Source: Cyrtodaria siliqua
Taxonomy: Eukaryota > Mollusca > Bivalvia > Adapedonta > Hiatellidae
Assembly: GCA_037043455.1 (NCBI GenBank)
Contig: JAWPHD010010987.1
Coordinates: 1 to 64,000, forward strand
Reading direction: 5' to 3'
Length of the DNA stretch: 64,000 nucleotides
The notes under the pieces are model-generated. The model was not told the DNA's origin and did not search any database. It saw nothing but the letters and a program-made list of their open reading frames with translations. The translations under genes and the position numbers were made by a program. Of the stretch, positions 1 to 12,400 are shown in pieces (the first letter of the stretch is position 1; every line of letters starts with the position of its first letter).

Positions 1-171
1 GTCAGAAATGCCACTGGCACTCTATGGCACGCAAAATGATACTCGTTGACATTTTATGTCCAAGGGACGTAATTCGTTTACGGGTAAATAGAAAAAATAG
101 AGATAACGTTGCTCTTTCTGCGATCTGAGTGTCCAAATGGTTATTATTTATAAAGGTATTACGTATAGAAT

Positions 172-420
172 ATGTACATTATTATCTGGCGTGTTGTAAT
201 GGTTGTTACTATGATACTTGTTATGATTATTGCAGCAAACCTGTATCAAGACACAACGTTAATCTCTTACCAAGTGAGCCCAGAAGTTGCATGTACAAGC
301 CATGACACGGCAACAATGAGTTTCACCGTAAGTTTTTCATTTGTATACGTACTTTCAACAGAGATGACCACGTCAGAAATGCCACTGGCACTCTATGGCA
401 CGCAAAATGATACTCGTTGA
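172..420 (+). other. Representative satellite open reading frame (82 codons), repeated in most monomers
   Basis: From ATG at 172 to TGA at 418-420, the frame begins MYIIIWRVVMVVTMILVMII, a very hydrophobic stretch. It is followed by about 60 polar residues ending in TQNDTR. The layout resembles a signal or membrane segment plus a short extracellular tail, but the hydrophobicity comes directly from T-rich codons. Over 100 monomers keep the frame. Several break it: TAG at codon 64 in the monomers starting at 2027, 9822, 11676 and 46731; TGA at codon 41 at 36797; and frame-shifting T-tract changes at 4253, 4996, 6110 and 6853. Most inter-monomer differences change the residue. With such recent copies, open frames alone do not show selection. 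I do not recognise the peptide and do not call it a gene. Confidence 0.35.
236..327 (+). other. Exon-like core of the satellite monomer (first complete copy)
   Basis: The core is 92 bases, preceded by a T-rich tract ending TTGCAG (acceptor-like) and followed immediately by GTAAGTTTTT (matching the metazoan 5' splice consensus). Only one of its three forward frames is open, reading NLYQDTTLISYQVSP then EVACTSHDTATMSFT, with a phase-1 start and phase-0 end. This suggests the monomer may have captured an internal exon with intron flanks. The donor is lost in some monomers (GGAAGA near 1814 and 3297; GTAATT near 17385), and the acceptor in one (TTGCTG near 17658), so the sites are not maintained. 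The parent gene is unknown. The V-C-(x)n-M-x-F pattern faintly recalls the start of a ZP domain, but that is too weak to assign. Confidence 0.3.
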
Positions 421-3400
421 CATTTTATGTCCAAGGGACGTAATTCGTTTACGGGTAAATAGAAAAAATAGAGATAACGTTGCTCTTTCTGCGATCTGAG
501 TGTCCAAATGGTTATTATTTATAAAGGTATTACGTAAAGAATATGTACATTATTATCTGGCGTGTTGTAATGGTTGTTACTATGATACTTGTTATGATTA
601 TTGCAGCAAACCTGTATCAAGACACAACGTTAATCTCTTACCAAGTGAGCCCAGAAGTTGCATGTACAAGCCATGACACGGCAACAATGAATTTCACCGT
701 AAGTTTTTCATTTGTATACGTACTTTTAACAGAGTTGACCACGTCAGAAATGCCACTGGCACTCTATGGCACGCAAAATGATACTCGTTGACATTTTATG
801 TCCAAGGGACGTAATTCGTTTACGGGTAAATAGAAAAAATAGAGATAACGTTGCTCTTTCTGCGATCTGAGTGTCCAAATGGTTATTATTTATAAAGGTA
901 TTACGTATAGAATATGTACATTATTATCTGGCGTGTTGTAATGGTTGTTACTATGATACTTGTTATGATTATTGCAGCAAACCTGTATCAAGACACAACG
1001 TTAATCTCTTATCAAGTGAGCCCAGAAGTTGCATCTACAAGCCATGACACGGCAACAATGAGTTTCACCGTAAGATTTTCATTTGTATACGTACTTTCAA
1101 CAGAGATGACCACGTCAGAAATGCCACTGGCACTCTATGGCACGCAAAATGATACTCGTTGACATTTTATGTCCAAGGGACGTAATTCGTTTACGGGTAA
1201 ATAGAAAAAATAGAGATAACGTTGCTCTTTCTGCGATCTGATTTTCCAAATGGTTATTATTTATAAAGGTATTACGTATAGAATATGTACATTATTATCT
1301 GGCGTGTTCTAATGGTTGTTACTATGATACTTGTTATGATTATTGCAGCAAACCTGTATCAAGACACAACGTTAATCTCTTACCAAGTGAGCCCAGAAGT
1401 TGCATGTACAAGCCATGACACGGCAACAATGAGTTTCACCGTAAGTTTTTCATTTGTATACGTACTTTCAACAGAGATGACCAAGTCAGAAATTCCACTG
1501 GCATTCTATGTCACGCAAAATGATACTCGTTGACATTTTATGTCCAAGGGACGTAATTAGTTGACGGGTAAATAGACAAAATAGAGATAACGTTGCTCTT
1601 TCTGCGATCTGAGTGTCCAAATGGTTATTATTTATAAAGGTATTACGTATAGAATATGTACATTATTATCTGGCGTGTTGTAATGGTTGTTACTATGATA
1701 CTTGTTATGATTATTGCAGCAAACCTGTATCAAGACACAACGTTAATCTCTTACCAAGTGAGCCCAGAAGTTGCATCTACAAGCCATGACACGGCAACAA
1801 TGAGTTTCACCGGAAGATTTTCATTTGTATACGTACTTTCAACAGAGATGACCACGTCAGAAATGCCACTGGCACTCTATGGCACGCAAAATGATACTCG
1901 TTGACATTTTATGTCCAAGGGACGTAATTCGTTTACGGGTAAATAGAAAAAATAGAGATAACGTTGCTCTTTCTGCGATCTGAGTGTCCAAATGGTTATT
2001 ATTTATAAAGGTATTACGTATAGAATATGTACATTATTATCTGGCGTGTTGTAATGGTTGTTACTATGATACTTGTTATGATTATTTCAGCAAACCTGTA
2101 TCAAGACACAACGTTAATCTCTTACCAAGTGAGCCCAGAAGTTGCATGTACAAGCCATGACACGGCAACAATGAGTTTCACCGTAAGTTTTTCATTTGTA
2201 TACGTACTTTCAACATAGATGACCACGTCAGAAATGCCACTGGCACTCTATGGCACGCAAAATGATACTCGTTGACATTTTATGTCCAAGGGACGTAATT
2301 CGTTTACGGGTAAATAGAAAAAATAGAGATAACGTTGCTCTTTCTGCGATCTGAGTGTCCAAATGGTTATTATTTATAAAGGTATTACGTAAAGAATATG
2401 TACATTATTATATGGCGTGTTGTAATGGTTGTTACTATGATACTTGTTATGATTATTGCAGCAAACCTGTATCAAGACACAACGTTAATCTCTTACCAAG
2501 TGAGCCCAGAAGTTGCATGTACAAGCCATGACACGGCAACAATGAGTTTCACCGTAAGTTTTTCATTTGTATACGTACTTTCAACAGAGATGACCACGTC
2601 AGAAATGCCACTGGCACTCTATGGCACGCAAAATGATACTCGTTGACATTTTATGTCCAAGGGACGTAATTCGTTTACGGGTAAATAGAAAAAATAGAAA
2701 TAACGTTGCTCTTTCTGCGATCTGAGTGTCCAAATGGTTATTATTTATAAAGGTATTACGTATAGAATATGTACATTATTATCTGGCGTGTTGTAATGGT
2801 TGTTACTATAATACTTGTTATGATTATTGCAGCAAACCTGTATCAAGACACAACGTTAATCTCTTACCAAGTGAGCCCAGAAGTTGCATGTACAAGCCAT
2901 GACACGGCAACAATGAGTTTCACCGTAAGTTTTTCATTTGTATACGTACTTTCAACAGAGATGACCACGTCAGAAATGCCACTGGCACTCTATGGCACGC
3001 AAAATGATACTCGTTGACATGTTATGTCCAAGGGACGTAATTTGTTTACGGGTAAATAGAAAAAATAGCGATAACGTTGCTCTTTCTGCGATCTGAGTGT
3101 CCAAATGGTTATTATTTATAAAGGTATTACGTATAGAATATGTACATTATTATCTGGCGTGTTGTAATGGTTGTTACTATGATACTTGTTATGATTATTG
3201 CAGCAAACCTGTATCAAGACACAACGTTAATCTCTTACCAAGTGAGCCCAGAAGTTGCATCTACAAGCCATGACACGGCAACAATGAGTTTCACCGGAAG
3301 ATTTTCATTTGTATACGTACTTTCAACAGAGATGACCACGTCAGAAATGCCACTGGCACTCTATGGCACGCAAAATGATACTCGTTGACATTTTATGTCC

Positions 3401-6400
3401 AAGGGACGTAATTCGTTTACGGGTAAATAGAAAAAATAGAGATAACGTTGCTCTTTCTGCGATCTGAGTGTCCAAATGGTTATTATTTATAAAGGTATTA
3501 TGTAAAGAATATGTACATTATTATCTGGCGTGTTGTAATGGTTGTTACTATGATACTTGTTATGATTATTGCAGCAAACCTGTATCAAGACACAACGTTA
3601 TTCTCTTACCAAGTGAGCCCAGAAGTTGCATGTACAAGCCATGACACGGCAACAATGAGTTTCACCGTAAGTTTTTCATTTGTATACGTACTTTCAACAG
3701 AGATGACCACGTCAGAAATGCCACTGGCACTCTATGGCACGCAAAATGATACTCGTTGACATTTTATGTCCAAGGGACGTAATTCGTTTACGGGTAAATA
3801 GAAAAAATAGAGATAACGTTGCTCTTTCTGCGATCTGAGTGTCCAAATGGTTATTATTTATAAAGGTATTACGTATAGAATATGTACATTATTATCTGGC
3901 GTGTTGTAATGGTTGTTACTATGATACTTGTTATGATTATTGCAGCATACCTGTATCAAGACACAACGTTAATCTCTTACCAAGTGAGCCCAGAAGTTGC
4001 ATGTACAAGCCATGACACGGCAACAATGAGTTTCACCGTAAGTTTTTCATTTGTATACGTACTTTCAACAGAGATGACCACGTCAGAAATGCCACTGGCA
4101 CTCTATGGCACGCAAAATGATACTCGTTGACATTTTATGTCCAAGGGACGTAATTCGTTTACGGGTAAATTGAAAAAATAGAGATAACGTTGCTCTTTCT
4201 GCGATCTGAGTGTCCAAATGGTTATTATTTATAAAGGTATTACGTATAGAATATGTACAATATTATCTGGCGTGTTGTAATGGTTGTTACTATGATACTT
4301 GTTATGATTATTGCAGCAAACCTGTATCAAGACACAACGTTAATCTCTTACCAAGTGAGCCCAGAAGTTGCATGTACAAGCCATGACACGGCAACAATGA
4401 GTTTCACCGTAAGTTTTTTTATTTGTATACGTACTTTCAACAGAGATGACCACGTCAGAAATGCCACTGGCAGTCTATGGCACGCAAAATGATACTCGTT
4501 GACATTTTATGTCCAAGGGACGTAATTCGTTTACGGGTAAATAGAAAAAATAGAGATAACGTTGCTCTTTCTGCGATCTGAGTGTCCAAATGGTTATTAT
4601 TTATAAAGGTATTACGTATAGAATATGTACATTATTATCTGGCGTGTTGTAATGGTTGTTACTATGATACTTGTTATGATTATTGCAGCAAACCTGTATC
4701 AAGACACAACGTTAATCTCTTACCAAGTGAGCCCAGAAGTTGCATCTACAAGCCATGACACGGCAACAATGAGTTTCACCGGAAGATTTTCATTTGTATA
4801 CGTACTTTCAACAGAGATGACCACGTCAGAAATGCCACTGGCACTCTATGGCACGCAAAATGATACTCGTTGACATTTTATGTCCAAGGGACGTAATTCG
4901 TTTACGGGTAAATAGAAAAAATAGAGATAACGTTGCTCTTTCTGCGATCTGAGTGTCCAAATGGTTATTATTTATAAAGGTATTACGTATAGAATATGTA
5001 CATTATTATCTGGCGTGTTCTAATGGTTGTTACTATGATACTTGTTATGATTATTGCAGCAAACCTGTATCAAGACACAACGTTAATCTCTTACCAAGTG
5101 AGCCCAGAAGTTGCATGTACAAGCCATGACACGGCAACAATGAGTTTCACCGTAAGTTTTTTTATTTGTATACGTACTTTCAACAGAGATGACCACGTCA
5201 GAAATGCCACTGGCAGTGTATGGCACGCAAAATGATACTCGTTGACATTTTATGTCCAAGGGACGTAATTCGTTTACGGGTAAATAGAAAAAATAGAGAT
5301 AACGTTGCTCTTTCTGCGATCTGAGTGTCCAAATGGTTATTATTTATAAAGGTATTACGTATAGAATATGTACATTATTATCTGGCGTGTTCTAATGGTT
5401 GTTACTATGATACTTGTTATGATTATTGCAGCAAACCTGTATCAAGACACAACGTTAATCTCTTACCAAGTGAGCCCAGAAGTTGCATGTACAAGCCATG
5501 ACACGGCAACAATGAGTTTCACCGTAAGTTTTTCATTTGTATACGTACTTTCAACAGAGATGACCACGTCAGAAATGCCACTGGCACTCTATGGCACGCA
5601 AAATGATACTCGTTGACATTTTATGTCCAAGGGACGTAATTCGTTTACGGGTAAATAGAAAAAATAGAGATAACGTTGCTCTTTCTGCGATCTGAGTGTC
5701 CAAATGGTTATTATTTATAAAGGTATTACGTATAGAATATGTACATTATTATCTGGCGTGTTGTAATGGTTGTTACTATGATACTTGTTATGATTATTGC
5801 AGCAAACCTGTATCAAGACACAACGTTAATCTCTTACCAAGTGAGCCCAGAAGTTGCATGTACAAGCCATGACACGGCAACAATGAGTTTCACCGTAAGT
5901 TTTTCATTTGTATACGTACTTTCAACAGAGATGACCAAGTCAGAAATTCCACTGGCATTCTATGTCACGCAAAATGATACTCGTTGACATTTTATGTCCA
6001 AGGGACGTAATTAGTTGACGGGTAAATAGACAAAATAGAGATAACGTTGCTCTTTCTGCGATCTGAGTGTCCAAATGGTTATTATTTATAAAGGTATTAC
6101 GTATAGAATATGTACATTATTATCTGGCGTGTTCTAATGGTTGTTACTATGATACTTGTTATGATTATTGCAGCAAACCTGTATCAAGACACAACGTTAA
6201 TCTCTTACCAAGTGAGCCCAGAAGTTGCATGTACAAGCCATGACACGGCAACAATGAGTTTCACCGTAAGTTTTTTTATTTGTATACGTACTTTCAACAG
6301 AGATGACCACGTCAGAAATGCCACTGGCAGTCTATGGCACGCAAAATGATTCTCGTTGACATTTTATGTCCAAGGGACGTAATTCGTTTACGGGTAAATA

Positions 6401-9400
6401 GAAAAAATAGAGATAACGTTGCTCTTTCTGCGATCTGAGTGTCCAAATGGTTATTATTTATAAAGGTATTACGTATAGAATATGTACATTATTATCTGGC
6501 GTGTTGTAATGGTTGTTACTATGATACTTGTTATGATTATTGCAGCAAACCTGTATCAAGACACAACGTTAATCTCTTACCAAGTGAGCCCAGAAGTTGC
6601 ATCTACAAGCCATGACACGGCAACAATGAGTTTCACCGGAAGATTTTCATTTGTATACGTACTTTCAACAGAGATGACCACGTCAGAAATGCCACTGGCA
6701 CTCTATGGCACGCAAAATGATACTCGTTGACATTTTATGTCCAAGGGACGTAATTCGTTTACGGGTAAATAGAAAAAATAGAGATAACGTTGCTCTTTCT
6801 GCGATCTGAGTGTCCAAATGGTTATTATTTATAAAGGTATTACGTATAGAATATGTACATTATTATCTGGCGTGTTCTAATGGTTGTTACTATGATACTT
6901 GTTATGATTATTGCAGCAAACCTGTATCAAGACACAACGTTAATCTCTTACCAAGTGAGCCCAGAAGTTGCATGTACAAGCCATGACACGGCAACAATGA
7001 GTTTCACCGTAAGTTTTTTTATTTGTATACGTACTTTCAACAGAGATGACCACGTCAGAAATGCCACTGGCAGTCTATGGCACGCAAAATGATACTCGTT
7101 GACATTTTATGTCCAAGGGACGTAATTCGTTTACGGGTAAATAGAAAAAATAGAGATAACGTTGCTCTTTCTGCGATCTGAGTGTCCAAATGGTTATTAT
7201 TTATAAAGGTATTACGTATAGAATATGTACATTATTATCTGGCGTGTTCTAATGGTTGTTACTATGATACTTGTAATGATTATTGCAGCAAACCTGTATC
7301 AAGACACAACGTTAATCTCTTACCAAGTGAGCCCAGAAGTTGCATGTACAAGCCATGACACGGCAACAATGAGTTTCACCGTAAGTTTTTCATTTGTATA
7401 CGTTCTTTCAACAGAGATGACCACGTCAGAAATGCCACTGGCACTCTATGGCACGCAAAATGATACTCGTTGACATTTTATGTCCAAGGGACGTAATTCG
7501 TTTACGGGTAAATAGAAAAAATAGAGATAACGTTGCTCTTTCTGCGATCTGAGTGTCCAAATGGTTATTATTTATAAAGGTATTACGTATAGAATATGTA
7601 CATTATTATCTGGCGTGTTGTAATGGTTGTTACTATGATACTTGTTATGATTATTGCAGCAAACCTGTATCAAGACACAACGTTAATCTCTTACCAAGTG
7701 AGCCCAGAAGTTGCATGTACAAGCCATGACACGGCAACAATGAGTTTCACCGTAAGTTTTTCATTTGTATACGTACTTTCAACAGAGATGACCACGTCAG
7801 AAATGCCACTGGCACTCTATGGCACGCAAAATGATACTCGTTGACATTTTATGTCCAAGGGACGTAATTCGTTTACGGGTAAATAGAAAAAATAGAGATA
7901 ACGTTGCTCTTTCTGCGATCTGAGTGTCCAAATGGTTATTATTTATAAAGGTATTACGTAAAGAATATGTACATTATTATCTGGCGTGTTGTAATGGTTG
8001 TTACTATGATACTTGTTATGATTATTGCAGCAAACCTGTATCAAGACACAACGTTAATCTCTTACCAAGTGAGCCCAGAAGTTGCATGTACAAGCCATGA
8101 CACGGCAACAATGAATTTCACCGTAAGTTTTTCATTTGTATACGTACTTTTAACAGAGATGACCACGTCAGAAATGCCACTGGCACTCTATGGCACGCAA
8201 AATGATACTCGTTGACATTTTATGTCCAAGGGACGTAATTCGTTTACGGGTAAATAGAAAAAATAGAGATAACGTTGCTCTTTCTGCGATCTGAGTGTCC
8301 AAATGGTTATTATTTATAAAGGTATTACGTATAGAATATGTACATTATTATCTGGCGTGTTGTAATGGTTGTTACTATGATACTTGTTATGATTATTGCA
8401 GCAAACCTGTATCAAGACACAACGTTAATCTCTTATCAAGTGAGCCCAGAAGTTGCATCTACAAGCCATGACACGGCAACAATGAGTTTCACCGTAAGAT
8501 TTTCATTTGTATACGTACTTTCAACAGAGATGACCACGTCAGAAATGCCACTGGCACTCTATGGCACGCAAAATGATACTCGTTGACATTTTATGTCCAA
8601 GGGACGTAATTCGTTTACGGGTAAATAGAAAAAATAGAGATAACGTTGCTCTTTCTGCGATCTGATTGTCCAAATGGTTATTATTTATAAAGGTATTACG
8701 TATAGAATATGTACATTATTATCTGGCGTGTTCTAATGGTTGTTACTATGATACTTGTTATGATTATTGCAGCAAACCTGTATCAAGACACAACGTTAAT
8801 CTCTTACCAAGTGAGCCCAGAAGTTGCATGTACAAGCCATGACACGGCAACAATGAGTTTCACCGTAAGTTTTTCATTTGTATACGTACTTTCAACAGAG
8901 ATGACCAAGTCAGAAATTCCACTGGCATTCTATGTCACGCAAAATGATACTCGTTGACATTTTATGTCCAAGGGACGTAATTAGTTGACGGGTAAATAGA
9001 CAAAATAGAGATAACGTTGCTCTTTCTGCGATCTGAGTGTCCAAATGGTTATTATTTATAAAGGTATTACGTAAAGAATATGTACATTATTATCTGGCGT
9101 GTTGTAATGGTTGTTACTATGATACTTGTTATGATTATTGCAGCAAACCTGTATCACGACACAACGTTAATCTCTTACCAAGTGAGCCCAGAAGTTGCAT
9201 GTACAAGCCATGACACGGCATCAATGAGTTTCACCGTAAGTTTTTCATTTGTATACGTACTTTCAACAGAGATGACCACGTCAGAAATGCCACTGGCACT
9301 CTATGGCACGCAAAATGATACTCGTTGACATTTTATGTCCATGGGACGTAATTTGTTTACGGGTAAATAGAAAAAATAGCGATAACGTTGCACTTACTGC

Positions 9401-12400
9401 GATCTGAGTGTCCAAATGGTTATTATTTATAAAGGTATTACGTATAGAATATGTACATTAATATCTGGCGCGTTGCAATGGTTGTTACTATGATACTTGT
9501 TATGATTATTGCAGCAAACCTGTATCAAGACACAACGTTAATCTCTTACCAAGTGAGCCCAGAAGTTGCATGTACAAGCCATGACACGGCAACAATGAGT
9601 TTCACCGTAAGTTTTTCATTTGTATACGTACTTTCAACAGAGATGACCACGTCAGAAATGCCACTGGCACTCTATGGCACGCAAAATGATACTCGTTGAC
9701 ATTTTATGTCCAAGGGACGTAATTCGTTTACGGGTAAATAGAAAAAATAGAGATAACGTTGCTCTTTCTGCGATCTGAGTGTCCAAATGGTTATTATTTA
9801 TAAAGGTATTACGTATAGAATATGTACATTATTATCTGGCGTGTTGTAATGGTTGTTACTATGATACTTGTTATGATTATTTCAGCAAACCTGTATCAAG
9901 ACACAACGTTAATCTCTTACCAAGTGAGCCCAGAAGTTGCATGTACAAGCCATGACACGGCAACAATGAGTTTCACCGTAAGTTTTTCATTTGTATACGT
10001 ACTTTCAACATAGATGACCACGTCAGAAATGCCACTGGCACTCTATGGCACGCAAAATGATACTCGTTGACATTTTATGTCCAAGGGACGTAATTCGTTT
10101 ACGGGTAAATAGAAAAAATAGAGATAACGTTGCTCTTTCTGCGATCTGAGTGTCCAAATGGTTATTATTTATAAAGGTATTACGTAAAGAATATGTACAT
10201 TATTATCTGGCGTGTTGTAATGGTTGTTACTATGATACTTGTTATGATTATTGCAGCAAACCTGTATCAAGACACAACGTTAATCTCTTACCAAGTGAGC
10301 CCAGAAGTTGCATGTACAAGCCATGACACGGCAACAATGAGTTTCACCGTAAGTTTTTCATTTGTATACGTACTTTCAACAGAGATGACCACGTCAGAAA
10401 TGCCACTGGCACTCTATGGCACGCAAAATGATACTCGTTGACATTTTATGTCCAAGGGACGTAATTCGTTTACGGGTAAATAGAAAAAATAGAAATAACG
10501 TTGCTCTTTCTGCGATCTGAGTGTCCAAATGGTTATTATTTATAAAGGTATTACGTATAGAATATGTACATTATTATCTGGCGTGTTGTAATGGTTGTTA
10601 CTATAATACTTGTTATGATTATTGCAGCAAACCTGTATCAAGACACAACGTTAATCTCTTACCAAGTGAGCCCAGAAGTTGCATGTACAAGCCATGACAC
10701 GGCAACAATGAGTTTCACCGTAAGTTTTTCATTTGTATACGTACTTTCAACAGAGATGACCACGTCAGAAATGCCACTGGCACTCTATGGCACGCAAAAT
10801 GATACTCGTTGACATGTTATGTCCAAGGGACGTAATTTGTTTACGGGTAAATAGGAAAAATAGCGATAACGTTGCTCTTTCTGCGATCTGAGTGTCCAAA
10901 TGGTTATTATTTATAAAGGTATTACGTATAGAATATGTACATTAATATCTGGCGTGTTGCAATGGTTGTTACTATGATACTTGTTATGATTATTGCAGCA
11001 AACCTGTATCAAGACACAACGTTAATCTCTTACCAAGTGAGCCCAGAAGTTGCATGTACAAGCCATGACACGGCAACAATGAGTTTCACCGTAAGTTTTT
11101 CATTTGTATACGTACTTTCAACAGAGATGACCACGTCAGAAATGCCACTGGCACTCTATGGCACGCAAAATGATACTCGTTGACATTTTATGTACAAGGG
11201 ACGTAATTCGTTTACGGCTAAATAGAAAAAATAGAGATAACGTAGCTCTTTCTGCGATCTGAGTGTCCAAATGGTTATTATTTATAAAGGTATTACGTAT
11301 AGAATATGTACATTATTATCTGGCGTGTTGTAATGGTTGTTACTATGATACTTGTTATGATTATTGCAGCAAACCTGTATCAAGACACAACGTTAATCTC
11401 TTACCAAGTGAGCCCAGAAGTTGCATGCACAAGCCATGACACGGCAACAATGAGTTTCACCGTAAGTTTTTCATTTGTATACGTACTTTCAACAGAGATG
11501 ACCACGTCAGAAATGCCACTGGCACTCTATGGCACGCAAAATGATACTCGTTGACATTTTATGTCCAAGGGACGTAATTCGTTTACGGTAAATAGAAAAA
11601 ATAGAGATAACGTTGCTCTTTCTGCGATCTGAGTGTCCAAATGGTTATTATTTATAAAGGTATTACGTATAGAATATGTACATTATTATCTGGCGTGTTG
11701 TAATGGTTGTTACTATGATACTTGTTATGATTATTGCAGCAAACCTGTATCAAGACACAACGTTAATCTCTTACCAAGTGAGCCCAGAAGTTGCATGTAC
11801 AAGCCATGACACGGCAACAATGAGTTTCACCGTAAGTTTTTCATTTGTATACGTACTTTCAACATAGATGACCACGTCAGAAATGCCACTGGCACTCTAT
11901 GGCACGCAAAATGATACTCGTTGACATTTTATGTCCAAGGGACGTAATTCGTTTACGGGTAAATAGAAAAAATAGAGATAACGTTGCTCTTTCTGCGATC
12001 TGAGTGTCCAAATGGTTATTATTTATAAAGGTATTACGTAAAGAATATGTACATTATTATCTGGCGTGTTGTAATGGTTGTTACTATGATACTTGTTATG
12101 ATTATTGCAGCAAACCTGTATCAAGACACAACGTTAATCTCTTACCAAGTGAGCCCAGAAGTTGCATGTACAAGCCATGACACGGCATCAATGAGTTTCA
12201 CCGTAAGTTTTTCATTTGTATACGTACTTTCAACAGAGATGACCACGTCAGAAATGCCACTGGCACTCTATGGCACGCAAAATGATACTCGTTGACATTT
12301 TATGTCCAAGGGACGTAATTCGTTTACGGGTAAATAGAAAAAATAGCGATAACGTTGCTCTTTCTGCGATCTGAGTGTCCAAATGGTTATTATTTATAAA

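Noticed and set aside
61..90. CENP-B box in the satellite spacer (AATTCGTTTACGGGTAAA)
   Set aside because: The TTCG and CGGG halves are present, but only four bases separate them instead of the seven (NNNNANN) of the CENP-B box.
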